Shown here piece after piece: positions 34,199 through 41,697 of a stretch of 64,000 nucleotides of DNA (positions are counted from its first letter, which is position 1; each line of letters opens with the position of its first letter). The notes below the pieces were generated by a model. The model was not told the DNA's origin. It was given only the letters and a program-made list of their open reading frames with translations, and did no database searches. The translations under genes and the position numbers were made by a program. This stretch comes from CAVQBC01 sp963848415 (GTDB lineage Bacteria; Actinomycetota; Thermoleophilia; Solirubrobacterales; Solirubrobacteraceae). The DNA lies in NCBI GenBank assembly GCA_963848415.1, contig CAWKDN010000001.1, positions 2,108,001 through 2,172,000 on the forward strand. The letters are read 5' to 3'.

Positions 34199-35292
34199 GC
34201 CGCACGGTCCTGCTCACCGGCGCGACCGGCTTCCTGGGCATGGAAGTGCTCGTGCGGCTGCTCGAGCAGGACGGCACCGAGGTTCGCGCGCTCGTGCGCG
34301 CGCGCGACGACGCGCATGCCCGCGAGCGCCTGGAGGCCGTCCTGCGGACGCTGTGGCGCGATCCCTCGGCGGTCCGCGACCGCGTCCGCGCGGTGCCCGG
34401 CAACCTCACCGCCCCCGACCTCGGGCTGCGCGAGCAGGACCGCCGGGCGCTCGTGCGCGACGTCGACGCGGTGCTGCACTGTGCCGCCTCGATCTCCTTC
34501 ACGCTGCCGCTGGAGACAGCGCGGGCGGTCAACGTCGAGGGTACGCGCGGCGTGATCGCCCTCGCGCGCGAGCTCGACGGGCTGCGGCAGTTCGTGCACG
34601 TCTCCACCGCGTACGTGTCCGGCCTCTACGGCGGCCGCTTCACCGAGGACGACCTCGACCGCGGGCAGGCCTTCCGCAACACCTACGAGCAGACGAAGTG
34701 GGAGGCCGAGCACGTCCTCGCCGAGGCCTCGGACCTCGCGCCCGTGGTCGCGCGCCCGTCGATCGTCGTGGGCGAGTCCGACTCCGGCTGGACGCCGGCC
34801 TTCAACGTCGTCTACTGGCCGCTGCGCGCCTTCTCTCGCGGGCTCTTCGAGTCCGTGCCCGCGCGGATGGACACCCACGTCGACGTGGTGCCGGTGGACT
34901 TCGTGGCCGACGCGCTGATCCATCTGCTCGACGATCCGGCCGCCAGCGGCGTGCACAACCTGGTCGCCGGCGAGCGCGCCCCGCACGCCGGCGAGCTGAT
35001 GGAGACCGCGTGCCGCTTCTTCGGCCGCGAGCCGCCGCCGGTGGTCGATCCGGGCGGCTCGCTCGGCGCCCACGCGGACGAGCACGGCGCCGTCTACCTG
35101 CCCTACTTCGACATGGACGTCGTCTTCGACGACACGCGCGCGCGGGCGGCGCTCGACCCGGCGGGCATCCGCGTGCCGCGGCTGTTCGACTACTTCGCCC
35201 GGCTGATGGACTACGCGCAATGGGCGCGCTGGGGCAAGCGCGGGATGTCGCGCGAGCAGGCCCGCGAGCCGGGCACCTCGCTCGCCGCCTGA
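34195..35292 (+). CDS. NAD(P)-dependent acyl-thioester reductase-like extended SDR
   Basis: 365 residues. Extended SDR with GATGFLG at 9-15, Ser/Thr at 137-138 (HVSTAYVSG), and Tyr164/Lys168 (YEQTKWEAEHVL). The features VNVEGTRGVIALA and VARPSIVVGESDSGW are typical of fatty acyl-CoA reductases and carrier-protein thioester reductase domains. It is the last gene of the fatty acid operon, coupled to fabI by a GTGA overlap. That position suggests it reduces or modifies an acyl-ACP or acyl-CoA product, for example to an aldehyde or alcohol. A sugar epimerase role is less likely from context. Confidence 0.75.
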   Translation: MSRTVLLTGATGFLGMEVLVRLLEQDGTEVRALVRARDDAHARERLEAVLRTLWRDPSAVRDRVRAVPGNLTAPDLGLREQDRRALVRDVDAVLHCAASISFTLPLETARAVNVEGTRGVIALARELDGLRQFVHVSTAYVSGLYGGRFTEDDLDRGQAFRNTYEQTKWEAEHVLAEASDLAPVVARPSIVVGESDSGWTPAFNVVYWPLRAFSRGLFESVPARMDTHVDVVPVDFVADALIHLLDDPAASGVHNLVAGERAPHAGELMETACRFFGREPPPVVDPGGSLGAHADEHGAVYLPYFDMDVVFDDTRARAALDPAGIRVPRLFDYFARLMDYAQWARWGKRGMSREQAREPGTSLAA

Positions 35293-35296
35293 TCGC

Positions 35297-36088
35297 TCAC
35301 CCGAGGTCGGCCTCGAGCGCGCTGTGGTCGGAGAGGTCCTCGTCGCGCCAGGCGTGGTGGTAGCGGCACGCGCGGACCTCGAGCGCGGCCGAGGCGAAGA
35401 GGTGGTCCAGCCGCCAGCCCCCGGCGTGGCCCGCCATGCGGTGAAACGTCCAGCTCGGCTCCCGGGCGCCGTAGCCGTGGGTGGCGCGGAAGGCGTCGCG
35501 CAGCCCGAGGTCTCCGAGGCCCGGGACGACGCCGAGCTCGGCCGCGTCCCAGCGCTCGCCGCGCTCGGGCCGCAGCCGCTCGCGCGAGTCGCGGGCGAAG
35601 GAGACCACCCTGCCGTCGGGGTGCTCGCGGCGGGGCGTGTTGAAGTCGCCGCACACGACCCGGGGGCCGGCCGGCTCGGCGGCCATCCCGGCCCGCACGG
35701 CCTCCAGCGTCTCGACCTTGATCCAGCCGTTCGCGGCGTTCGGGACGTGCACGGTGTCGATCCGGACGCCGCCCGCCGTGGTCGCGGCGAGCGCGGTCTC
35801 GGACCAGGGGACCGGCAGTGCGGGCCCCGCCGGGGCGAGCGGCTCGCGCGCGGCGAGCAGGACCCCGGTCCGCCGGCGCGAGGCCGGCGCGCGCCGCGGG
35901 TCGGCGGCCACGAGGCTGCCGAGCACGTGGGGGAGGCCGATCGTCGCGAACGCCGCCCGCCACAGCCGCTCGCTGCGCACGGTGACCTCCTGCAGCGCCA
36001 CGACGTCCGGCTCGCGCCCGGCGAGCGCGTGCGCCTGCTCCGCCAGCGCGCTGACGCGCCGGTTGACGTTCCAGGTGATCACGCGCAC
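35297..36088 (-). CDS. Endonuclease/exonuclease/phosphatase family protein (ExoIII-like)
   Basis: 263 residues. Metal and phosphate-binding motifs of the fold are present: ITWNVNRR at the start, DVVALQEVTVR with the metal Glu, VVCGDFNTPRR, RLDHLFAS and the final SDHSALEADL with the catalytic His. Members are DNA repair nucleases or phosphodiesterases; the exact substrate cannot be told. It converges with the acyl reductase gene with only four bases between stops. A long palindrome at 36132-36168 lies upstream of its start. Confidence 0.85.
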   Translation of the reverse strand: MRVITWNVNRRVSALAEQAHALAGREPDVVALQEVTVRSERLWRAAFATIGLPHVLGSLVAADPRRAPASRRRTGVLLAAREPLAPAGPALPVPWSETALAATTAGGVRIDTVHVPNAANGWIKVETLEAVRAGMAAEPAGPRVVCGDFNTPRREHPDGRVVSFARDSRERLRPERGERWDAAELGVVPGLGDLGLRDAFRATHGYGAREPSWTFHRMAGHAGGWRLDHLFASAALEVRACRYHHAWRDEDLSDHSALEADLG

Positions 36089-36131
36089 GCCACGATGATC
36101 GTGGAATGCACCGGGGGGCCGAGGCGATGCT

Positions 36132-36168
36132 CGTGCACATAAGCGGAAATAGTCCGCTCAAGTGCACG
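36132..36168. promoter_or_regulatory. 37-bp interrupted palindrome, TetR-operator-like
   Basis: Centred on 36150: CGTGCAC (36132-36138), ATA, AGCGGA (36142-36147), AATAG, TCCGCT (36153-36158), CAA, GTGCACG (36162-36168). Fourteen of sixteen positions pair. It lies between the MFS stop (36204) and the ExoIII-like start (36088), both leftward. The AGCGGA-N5-TCCGCT core resembles operators of TetR-family repressors. No T-run follows. Confidence 0.5.
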
Positions 36169-36203
36169 CGGACCGCTGGGGCGGGACCCCCCGCCGCGAC
36201 GAT

Positions 36204-37397
36204 TCACTCGATGCTGGGGTTCCGGCGCTCGGCACCCGTCCGCGTGCCCGGCGTGGCGGCAACCAGCACCGCGCCCGCCAGCGCGCACGCCGCGGCGGCG
36301 AGGAAGCCGGCGGGGTACCCGGCCAGCGCCACGACCACGCCGACCAGCGGCCCGCCGAGGCCGACGCCGGCGTCGAAGAACGCCGTGAAGGCGCCGAGCG
36401 CCGTGCCGTGGCGCTCGGGGTCCGCGCGCTCGATGACCAGCAGCGCGAGCGCCGGGTAGATGGAGGAGAACCCGATCCCCATCAGCACGGCGCCCGCGAT
36501 CGCCACGCCGGCGCCGCCGGCCACGGCGACCGCCACGAGGCCCGCGGCCTCGCACAGCGCCGCCACCACGGCCGTCCGGCGCGCGCCGAGCCGGTCGGGC
36601 AGCCGCCCGGCCAGCAGCCGCGTCGCCACCACGGCGACCGCGAAGACGGTGAAGACCAGCGGCCCGCGGCCGTCGCCCTGCGCCTCGAGGTGCAGCACGA
36701 CGAAGCCCGCGAGCGCCGCGTAGCCGACGTTCGCCAGCAGGAGCGCCACGCCGGGGCGGCGCGAGGCGACCGGGATCAGCGGGCCGCCGCCGGCGGAGCG
36801 CGGCGCCGGCACGTGGGTGTCGGGCACGCGGCTCGCAAGCACCGCGCCCACGAGCGGCGCCACGACCGCGAACGCCCACACCAGCTCATAGGAGCCCAGG
36901 GCGAACAGCGCCTCGCCGATCGGCGGCCCGAGCGAGAGCCCGCCCCAGATCGCCAGGCCGAAGAGCCCGATCGCCTGGCCGCGACGGGAGACCGGCGCGA
37001 GGTCGACGGTCCACGCCGCCCCGGCTGTGACCACGAGCGCGTCGCCCACGCCGAGCACGAGCCGGGCGGCCATCAGCCCGCCGAACCCGAGCGGGGCGAA
37101 GTACAACGCCCCGCCGGCCGCCATCACCAGCGCACCCGCGATCGCCACGCGCCGCCGCCCGCGCGCGTCCGCGAGCCGCCCGGCCAGCGGGCGCGTGACG
37201 ACCGCCGAGAACGCGAACGCGCCGACGATCACGCCGACGGCGACGTCGCCGCCGGCGAGCGGACCGCTCACGTAACGGGGCAGGATGGTGATCACCGCGC
37301 CGATCGCCAGGAAGGAGGACAGCGTGGCCGCGAACACGCCCGCCGCCCGGGCGAGGGCGATCCTCGGGGCCTCGGGCTGTGCGGCGGCGTCGGTCAT
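36204..37397 (-). CDS. MFS transporter
   Basis: 397 residues and about 12 helices. It has the MFS loop GRLADARGRRRVAIAG after helix 2 and a second in the C-half (GRLPDRLGARRTAV). The family is drug/sugar-type MFS, with no clue to cargo. It is transcribed leftward, away from the ribosomal block; 146 bp separate its ATG from rpmG. Confidence 0.85.
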   Translation of the reverse strand: MTDAAAQPEAPRIALARAAGVFAATLSSFLAIGAVITILPRYVSGPLAGGDVAVGVIVGAFAFSAVVTRPLAGRLADARGRRRVAIAGALVMAAGGALYFAPLGFGGLMAARLVLGVGDALVVTAGAAWTVDLAPVSRRGQAIGLFGLAIWGGLSLGPPIGEALFALGSYELVWAFAVVAPLVGAVLASRVPDTHVPAPRSAGGGPLIPVASRRPGVALLLANVGYAALAGFVVLHLEAQGDGRGPLVFTVFAVAVVATRLLAGRLPDRLGARRTAVVAALCEAAGLVAVAVAGGAGVAIAGAVLMGIGFSSIYPALALLVIERADPERHGTALGAFTAFFDAGVGLGGPLVGVVVALAGYPAGFLAAAACALAGAVLVAATPGTRTGAERRNPSIE

Positions 37398-37460
37398 CCG
37401 GGCTCGGCGAGCCGACGATAGCGGCGGTCGCGGGCTTTGGAGGACGGCATGGCGCCGCGC

Positions 37461-37502
37461 TATCCTTCGTCCCCGACCTCGCGCCGGTGCGGGGTCTTTT
37501 TT
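37461..37502 (+). terminator. Promoter-like box and intrinsic terminator just upstream of rpmG
   Basis: TATCCT (37461-37466) could be a -10 box. Shortly after, CCCCG-ACC (37471-37478), a seven-base loop, then GGT and CGGGG (37490-37494) form a stem, followed by TCTTTTTT (37495-37502). This is a textbook rho-independent terminator ending 41 bases before the rpmG ATG. It either ends an unseen short transcript or acts as a leader attenuator for the ribosomal operon. Confidence 0.6.
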
Positions 37503-37543
37503 CCGCCCGGCGCCCCTTATCGAGACCCTCGGAGCAGCCGTCC

Positions 37544-37708
37544 ATGGCCCGTGGAGACGTCCGGATCGCCGTCACCCTCGCGTGCGAGGAGTGCAAGCGC
37601 CGGAACTACCAGACCAACAAGTCCAAGCGCAACAACCCGGATCGCATCTCCCTGCGCAAGTACTGCCGGTGGTGCCGGCAGCACACCGGGCATCGCGAGA
37701 CCCGCTAG
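37544..37708 (+). CDS. rpmG: 50S ribosomal protein L33
   Basis: 54 residues. It begins MARGDVRIAVTLACEECKRR and contains two CxxC pairs (CEEC, CRWC) that form the zinc ribbon of the zinc-binding L33 form. It opens the rpmG-secE-nusG block, the usual actinobacterial order, and precedes the secE start by ten bases. Confidence 0.95.
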   Translation: MARGDVRIAVTLACEECKRRNYQTNKSKRNNPDRISLRKYCRWCRQHTGHRETR

Positions 37709-37718
37709 CGAGGCTCGC

Positions 37719-38336
37719 GTGGCTCGCGACCGCCAGCGCGCGAAGCAGCGCCGACGCCGTCAGGCCGGCTCCTCCGAGCCACGGACGCCACGCGGGCGCT
37801 CGCGCGAGCCAGAGGCCGCCGACGACGCCACCCGCGAGCCCGACGCCCCCGATGCCGTCGACAGCCCCGATGCCCCCGACAGCCCCGATGCCCTCGACAC
37901 CCCCGATCCCCTCGACGAGCGCCCGACCGGCGCCCCCGACCCGCTCGAGCATGCCTCCGCGGACGTCGACCAGGCGCGCCTGGCCGAAGCCGGGGCCCAG
38001 CCGCCGATGGTCGGCCACGACGAGGACCGCGAGGACGAGGATCCCTACGACGACGGCTTCGAGCGTGCGCCGGACGCCGTCGAGGGCGACGTCGACCCGG
38101 ACAGCTCGCTGGACCCCGCCGTCCGCGAGGCGCGCGAGCGCCGCCCCACCCGCGACCGCGGCAGGGTGCTCACCTTCCTGCGCAACTGCTGGGAGGAGCT
38201 CAAGCGCGTCCAGTGGCCCGACCGCCGCCAGGTCGGCCAGGCGACCGCCGTCGTGCTCGGCTTCGTCGTCCTCGCCGGCGGCTACCTCGGCCTGATGGAC
38301 GCCCTCTGGCGCCCGCTCGTCGAAGCCATCATCTGA
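37719..38336 (+). CDS. secE: Preprotein translocase subunit SecE with long disordered N-terminal extension
   Basis: 205 residues from GTG 37719. Only the last 60 or so are SecE: VLTFLRNCWEELKRVQWPDR and one membrane helix (VVLGFVVLAGGYLGLMDAL). SecE clamps SecY in the export channel. The first 140 residues are unusual: a basic head (RDRQRAKQRRRRQ), then acidic Pro/Asp repeats and further Asp/Glu-rich sequence. Typical bacterial SecE is 60-130 residues. The start choice follows the ten-base spacing after rpmG; a shorter start at MVGHDEDRE is conceivable. Confidence 0.88.
   Translation: MARDRQRAKQRRRRQAGSSEPRTPRGRSREPEAADDATREPDAPDAVDSPDAPDSPDALDTPDPLDERPTGAPDPLEHASADVDQARLAEAGAQPPMVGHDEDREDEDPYDDGFERAPDAVEGDVDPDSSLDPAVREARERRPTRDRGRVLTFLRNCWEELKRVQWPDRRQVGQATAVVLGFVVLAGGYLGLMDALWRPLVEAII
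37847..37918 (+). repeat. Four tandem 18-bp repeats inside secE
   Basis: Four consecutive imperfect copies of CCCCGATGCCSTCGACAG at 37847-37864, 37865-37882, 37883-37900 and 37901-37918. They encode the six-residue units PDAVDS, PDAPDS, PDALDT and PDPLDE in the disordered SecE N-terminus. Copy number may vary between strains. Confidence 0.75.
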
Positions 38337-38364
38337 CCCCGAACGAAAGCTTCCAGACACCCGC

Positions 38365-38886
38365 ATGTTCCGCTGGTACGTCATCAACACCTACTCCGGA
38401 CACGAGAACAAGGTCAAGCAGAACCTCGAGCACCGCGTGCAGTCGCTCGGGCAGCAGCGCGCCGTCCGCCAGGTCGTCGTGCCGACCGAGACCGTCCAGG
38501 AGATGAAGGACAACCAGAAGATCTCCGTCGAGAAGCGGACCATGCCCGGCTACGTGCTGGTCAACATGGACCTCAACGAGGACTCGTGGTCGCTCGTGAA
38601 GGGCACGCCGGGCGTGACCGGCTTCGTCGGCGCATCCAACGAGCCCGTCCCGCTGACCCAGTCCGAGGTCGATCGCCTGCTGCACCGCGAGGTCGCGGTG
38701 CGCACCCCGAGCCGCGCCCAGTTCTCGATCGGGGAGTCCGTGAAGGTCATCTCCGGCCCGCTGTCAGACTTCTCCGGCGAGATCTCCGAGATCAACGAGG
38801 ACGCGGGGCGCTTGAAGGTGCTGGTATCCATCTTCGGCCGTGAAACTCCGGTCGAGGTCGGCTACGACCAGGTGAAGAAGATCTAG
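38365..38886 (+). CDS. nusG: Transcription termination/antitermination factor NusG
   Basis: 173 residues. The NGN domain begins MFRWYVINTYSGHENKVKQN and contains TMPGYVLVNMDLNEDSW; the C-terminal KOW domain has IGESVKVISGPLSDFSGEI. It couples RNA polymerase to Rho or the ribosome. Its position between secE and rplK is universal in this block. Confidence 0.96.
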   Translation: MFRWYVINTYSGHENKVKQNLEHRVQSLGQQRAVRQVVVPTETVQEMKDNQKISVEKRTMPGYVLVNMDLNEDSWSLVKGTPGVTGFVGASNEPVPLTQSEVDRLLHREVAVRTPSRAQFSIGESVKVISGPLSDFSGEISEINEDAGRLKVLVSIFGRETPVEVGYDQVKKI

Positions 38887-38888
38887 AC

Positions 38889-39314
38889 ATGGCGAAAAAG
38901 GTTCTGACGACGATCAAGCTGCAGGCGCCCGGCGGGGCGGCCTCACCGGCGCCGCCGGTCGGTCCCGCGCTGGGCCAGCACGGCATCAACATCATGGAGT
39001 TCGTCAAGGCGTTCAACGCCCAGACGGCCAACGACGCGGGCACGACGATCCCGGTGGTCATCACCGTCTTCGAGGATCGCTCCTTCTCGTTCGTGACCAA
39101 GACCCCGCCCGCCGCGGTGCTCATCCGCCAGGCGATCGGGATCGAGAAGGGCTCCGGCGAGCCGAACCGCACCAAGGTCGGCACCATCACCTCCGAGCAG
39201 GTGCGCCAGATCGCCGAGAAGAAGCTGCCCGACCTCAACGCGACCGACGTCGACCAGGCGAGCAAGATCATCGCCGGCACGGCCCGCTCGATGGGCGTGG
39301 AGGTCACGGCCTGA
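38889..39314 (+). CDS. rplK: 50S ribosomal protein L11
   Basis: 141 residues: KLQAPGGAASPAPPVGPALG at the N-terminus and GTARSMGVEV at the C-terminus are family hallmarks. It binds the GTPase-associated centre of 23S rRNA. It begins two bases after the nusG stop, and its TGA overlaps the rplA ATG by one base. Confidence 0.96.
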   Translation: MAKKVLTTIKLQAPGGAASPAPPVGPALGQHGINIMEFVKAFNAQTANDAGTTIPVVITVFEDRSFSFVTKTPPAAVLIRQAIGIEKGSGEPNRTKVGTITSEQVRQIAEKKLPDLNATDVDQASKIIAGTARSMGVEVTA

Positions 39315-40039
39315 TGGCCAAGCACGGCAAGACCTACCGCGAGGCCCGCGCGAGCATCGACCGCGAGCGCGAGTACCCGCCCGCCGAGGCCGTCCGCCTC
39401 GTCAAGGAGCTCAAGCGCGCGAAGTTCGACGAGTCCGTCGAGATCCACGTGCGCACGGGGCTCAACGTCCGCCATGCCGACGAGCAGCTGCGCGGCACCA
39501 TCGCGCTGCCCCACGGGCTGGGCAAGTCGGTCACGATCGCCGTCTTCGCCAAGGGCGACAAGGCGCGCGAGGCCGAGGAGGCCGGCGCCGACTTCGTGGG
39601 CGCCGAGGACCTCGCCGCCCGCGTGACCGACGAGGGCTTCACCGACTTCGACGTCGCCATCGCGACCCCGGACATGATGCCGGTGGTCGGCCGCCTCGGG
39701 CGCATCCTCGGCCCGCAGGGCAAGATGCCCAACCCGAAGGTCGGCACCGTGACGATGGACGTCGGCAAGGCCGTCGAGGAGTCCAAGGCCGGCAAGGTCG
39801 AGTACCGCACCGACCGCACGGCGATCGTGCACATGACCGTCGGCAAGACCTCCTTCGAGGAGTCCCAGCTGCTGGCGAACTACCAGGCCGTCCTGGACGA
39901 GCTGATCCGCGCGAAGCCGTCGGCGGCCAAGGGCCGCTACCTGCGCTCGATCGTCATGGCCTCCACCATGGGGCCCGGCGTCAAGATCGACCCCTCGCGC
40001 ACCCGTGACCTGATCGAGGAGGCGGCGCCCGCGGCCTAG
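39314..40039 (+). CDS. rplA: 50S ribosomal protein L1
   Basis: 241 residues; L1-stalk protein and, in many bacteria, a translational repressor of the rplK-rplA message. Characteristic RILGPQGKMPNPKVGTV and MASTMGPGVKID are present. It is translationally coupled to rplK. Confidence 0.96.
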   Translation: MAKHGKTYREARASIDREREYPPAEAVRLVKELKRAKFDESVEIHVRTGLNVRHADEQLRGTIALPHGLGKSVTIAVFAKGDKAREAEEAGADFVGAEDLAARVTDEGFTDFDVAIATPDMMPVVGRLGRILGPQGKMPNPKVGTVTMDVGKAVEESKAGKVEYRTDRTAIVHMTVGKTSFEESQLLANYQAVLDELIRAKPSAAKGRYLRSIVMASTMGPGVKIDPSRTRDLIEEAAPAA

Positions 40040-40080
40040 TCCCGCACCCCAGCGCCGCCTTCTTCCGAAGACCGCCGGCC

Positions 40081-40097
40081 GGCCGCGTGACGCGGCC
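40081..40097 (+). promoter_or_regulatory. Hairpin in the rplJ leader
   Basis: GGCCGCG (40081-40087), TGA, CGCGGCC (40091-40097), 25 bases before the rplJ start and just ahead of its AGGAGG. An L10 (rplJ) autoregulatory leader is expected here from other bacteria. The 83-bp gap fits, but the canonical L10-leader fold was not demonstrated. Confidence 0.35.
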
Positions 40098-40122
40098 GCT
40101 AAGCCCGGCCTAGGAGGATCGT

Positions 40123-40881
40123 TTGAACCGAGACCAGAAGGCCGCCGTCATCGATTCGGTGGCCGGCCAGATAACCGAGAGCGAGGCCATCTTCGCGGTC
40201 GACTACCGCGGCATCTCCGTGCCGCAGGCCGCCGAGCTGCGCGCTCGCCTCACCGACGCCGAAGCGACCTTCCGGGTGGTCAAGAACACCCTGTCCGAGC
40301 GCGCCGCCGACCAGGCGGGCGCCGAGCCGCTGAAGGCCTATCTCGAGGGCCCGACGGCCATGACCTTCGTCCGCGGCGACGCGGCGGCGGCGGCCAAGGC
40401 GCTGTCGGACTTCCGTCGCGCGAGCGGCCTGCTGGCCTTCAAGGGCGGCTGGATGAACGGCGAGACGCTGTCGATCGAGCAGATCGAGTCGATCTCGCGG
40501 CTGCCGACCCGGGACGTCCTCTACGGGCGCCTCGTCGGCATGGTCGCCTCGCCGCTGACCGGCCTCGCGACGTCGCTCAACGCGCTCGTGGGCGGCCTGG
40601 CGCGCCAGCTGCAGCAGATCGTCGAGCAGGGCCTGGTGGGCGGCGACGCCCCCGCGCCGGAGGCCGCCGCCGAGGCGCCGGCCGCCGACGTCCCGGCCGA
40701 GTCGGCTCCCGCCGATGACGCACCCGCCACCGAGGCTCCCGCCGAGACCGCCACCGAGGAGGCCCCCGCCTCCGGCCCCGACGCGCCCGCTGCCGAGGCT
40801 CCGGCCGAGACCGCGACCGCGGAGGCCCCCGCCTCCGCCGACGGCGCCACTGACAAGACTGAGACCCCCGAGGAGGACTAG
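40123..40881 (+). CDS. rplJ: 50S ribosomal protein L10 with long Ala/Pro/Glu tail
   Basis: 252 residues from TTG 40123, chosen because AGGAGG stands just upstream and the family start (NRDQKAAVIDSVAG) follows. The core (1-173) is normal L10, with FRVVKNTL and the L7/L12-binding helix (GLVGMVASPLTGLATSLNAL region). Residues 174-252 are an added low-complexity tail built from repeated EAPAETAT and EAPAS units, absent from typical 165-180 residue L10. The tail follows the L7/L12-binding end, so it would project from the stalk. Confidence 0.93.
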   Translation: MNRDQKAAVIDSVAGQITESEAIFAVDYRGISVPQAAELRARLTDAEATFRVVKNTLSERAADQAGAEPLKAYLEGPTAMTFVRGDAAAAAKALSDFRRASGLLAFKGGWMNGETLSIEQIESISRLPTRDVLYGRLVGMVASPLTGLATSLNALVGGLARQLQQIVEQGLVGGDAPAPEAAAEAPAADVPAESAPADDAPATEAPAETATEEAPASGPDAPAAEAPAETATAEAPASADGATDKTETPEED

Positions 40882-40887
40882 ACAGAC

Positions 40888-41274
40888 ATGGCCACCAGCA
40901 CCCAGGAGTGGATCGACGAGCTCAAGTCGATCTCCGTGCTCGAGCTCTCCGAGCGCATCAAGGCCCTCGAGGAGACCTTCGGCGTCTCCGCCGCCGCCGT
41001 GGCGGCTGCCGCCCCGGCCGCCGCCGGCGACGGCGACGGCGACGGCGCGGCCGAGGAGGAGCAGACCGCGTTCGACGTCGTGCTCACCGGACCCGGCGAC
41101 AAGAAGATCCAGGTCATCAAGGTCGTCCGCGCGGCGACCGGCCTGGGCCTCAAGGAGGCCAAGGCGCTCGTCGACGAGGCCCCCAAGCCCGTCAAGGAGG
41201 GCGTCGACCGCGAGGAGGCCGACGCGCTCAAGGGCCAGCTCGAGGAGGCCGGCGCCTCCGTCGAGGTCAAGTAG
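40888..41274 (+). CDS. rplL: 50S ribosomal protein L7/L12
   Basis: 128 residues. N-terminal dimerisation region (LSERIKALEETFGVSAAAV), Ala/Gly/Asp hinge, and C-terminal factor-binding domain (KIQVIKVVRAATGLGLKEAK) are intact. It forms the flexible stalk recruiting EF-G and EF-Tu. It starts six bases after rplJ. Confidence 0.96.
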   Translation: MATSTQEWIDELKSISVLELSERIKALEETFGVSAAAVAAAAPAAAGDGDGDGAAEEEQTAFDVVLTGPGDKKIQVIKVVRAATGLGLKEAKALVDEAPKPVKEGVDREEADALKGQLEEAGASVEVK

Positions 41275-41307
41275 CGCCTCGTTCCGGTATCCGAGCGACG
41301 CATCGCT

Positions 41308-41333
41308 GACGGGCGGCTTGCAGGCCGCCCGTC
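41308..41333 (+). terminator. Strong hairpin after rplL (attenuator/terminator-like)
   Basis: GACGGGCGGC (41308-41317), TTGCAG, GCCGCCCGTC (41324-41333): a perfect 10-bp stem 33 bases after rplL. Only GGCGTTAA follows, not a T-run, so it may be a partial attenuator between ribosomal proteins and RNA polymerase genes, as known in other bacteria. Confidence 0.55.
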
Positions 41334-41339
41334 GGCGTT

Positions 41340-41504
41340 AACCCCGCTGGTAAGGGGTGTGAGGGTGCCGCCCGAAGCCGGTCTCCGTCGACCGGGACGA
41401 AAAGCGCATGGCATACATGCCGTTCTCGTCCCGCTCGGCGGTTCTGGCGTGTCGCCGCTCACCCTCGCCGCCGCGGTCGGGCTGCACTCCTTACCAGCGG
41501 GGTT
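41340..41504 (+). ncRNA. Large structured RNA element in the rplL-rpoB leader, undescribed type
   Basis: AACCCCGCTGGTAAGGGGTG (41340-41359) pairs with CACTCCTTACCAGCGGGGTT (41485-41504). All 20 positions pair as RNA, 19 Watson-Crick and one G-U. Nested inside are GAGGGTG (41361-41367) with CACCCTC (41460-41466), and CGGGACGA (41393-41400) with TCGTCCCG (41426-41433), the latter enclosing GGCA-TACA-TGCC. No convincing protein is encoded. It lies 284 bases before rpoB. It could be an RNase III processing site, a regulatory leader or, less likely, a short inverted-repeat element. Confidence 0.55.
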
Positions 41505-41563
41505 CCGCCGGCAGCCCAGCGGCGCAGACGGCCGCGACGGCACACCAACCTTGCGCGCCCCGG

Positions 41564-41697
41564 TACACTGACTCCTGAGTCGGCCGATAGTCGCAGCCGC
41601 CCACAGCAGCGTGCCCCGCCACATACGGGGCCCGCCGGGCGGGGTCCGTGAGTGCCGAACGCCCCAAACAGGGGTCCGCCTACCCCTGTGCTATCTT
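41564..41697 (+). promoter_or_regulatory. Candidate rpoB promoters and inverted repeat
   Basis: TACACT (41564-41569) and TATCTT (41692-41697) are -10-like boxes. Immediately before the second, ACAGGGGT (41668-41675), CCGCCT, ACCCCTGT (41682-41689) form a perfect 8-bp inverted repeat covering the -35 zone. No good TTGACA is seen. The interval 41505-41788 holds no gene. Confidence 0.35.

Noticed and set aside
37398..37543. tRNA gene before rpmG
   Set aside because: No cloverleaf, T-loop GGTTCGA or CCA-like 3' end was found; only a terminator-like hairpin.
41340..41504. Short inverted-repeat transposable element (MITE)
   Set aside because: The 20-bp ends fit, but no target-site duplication is visible (flanks GGCGTT and CCGCCG differ), and the single DNA mismatch is a G-U pair in RNA. 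Kept as RNA, with MITE as the fallback.
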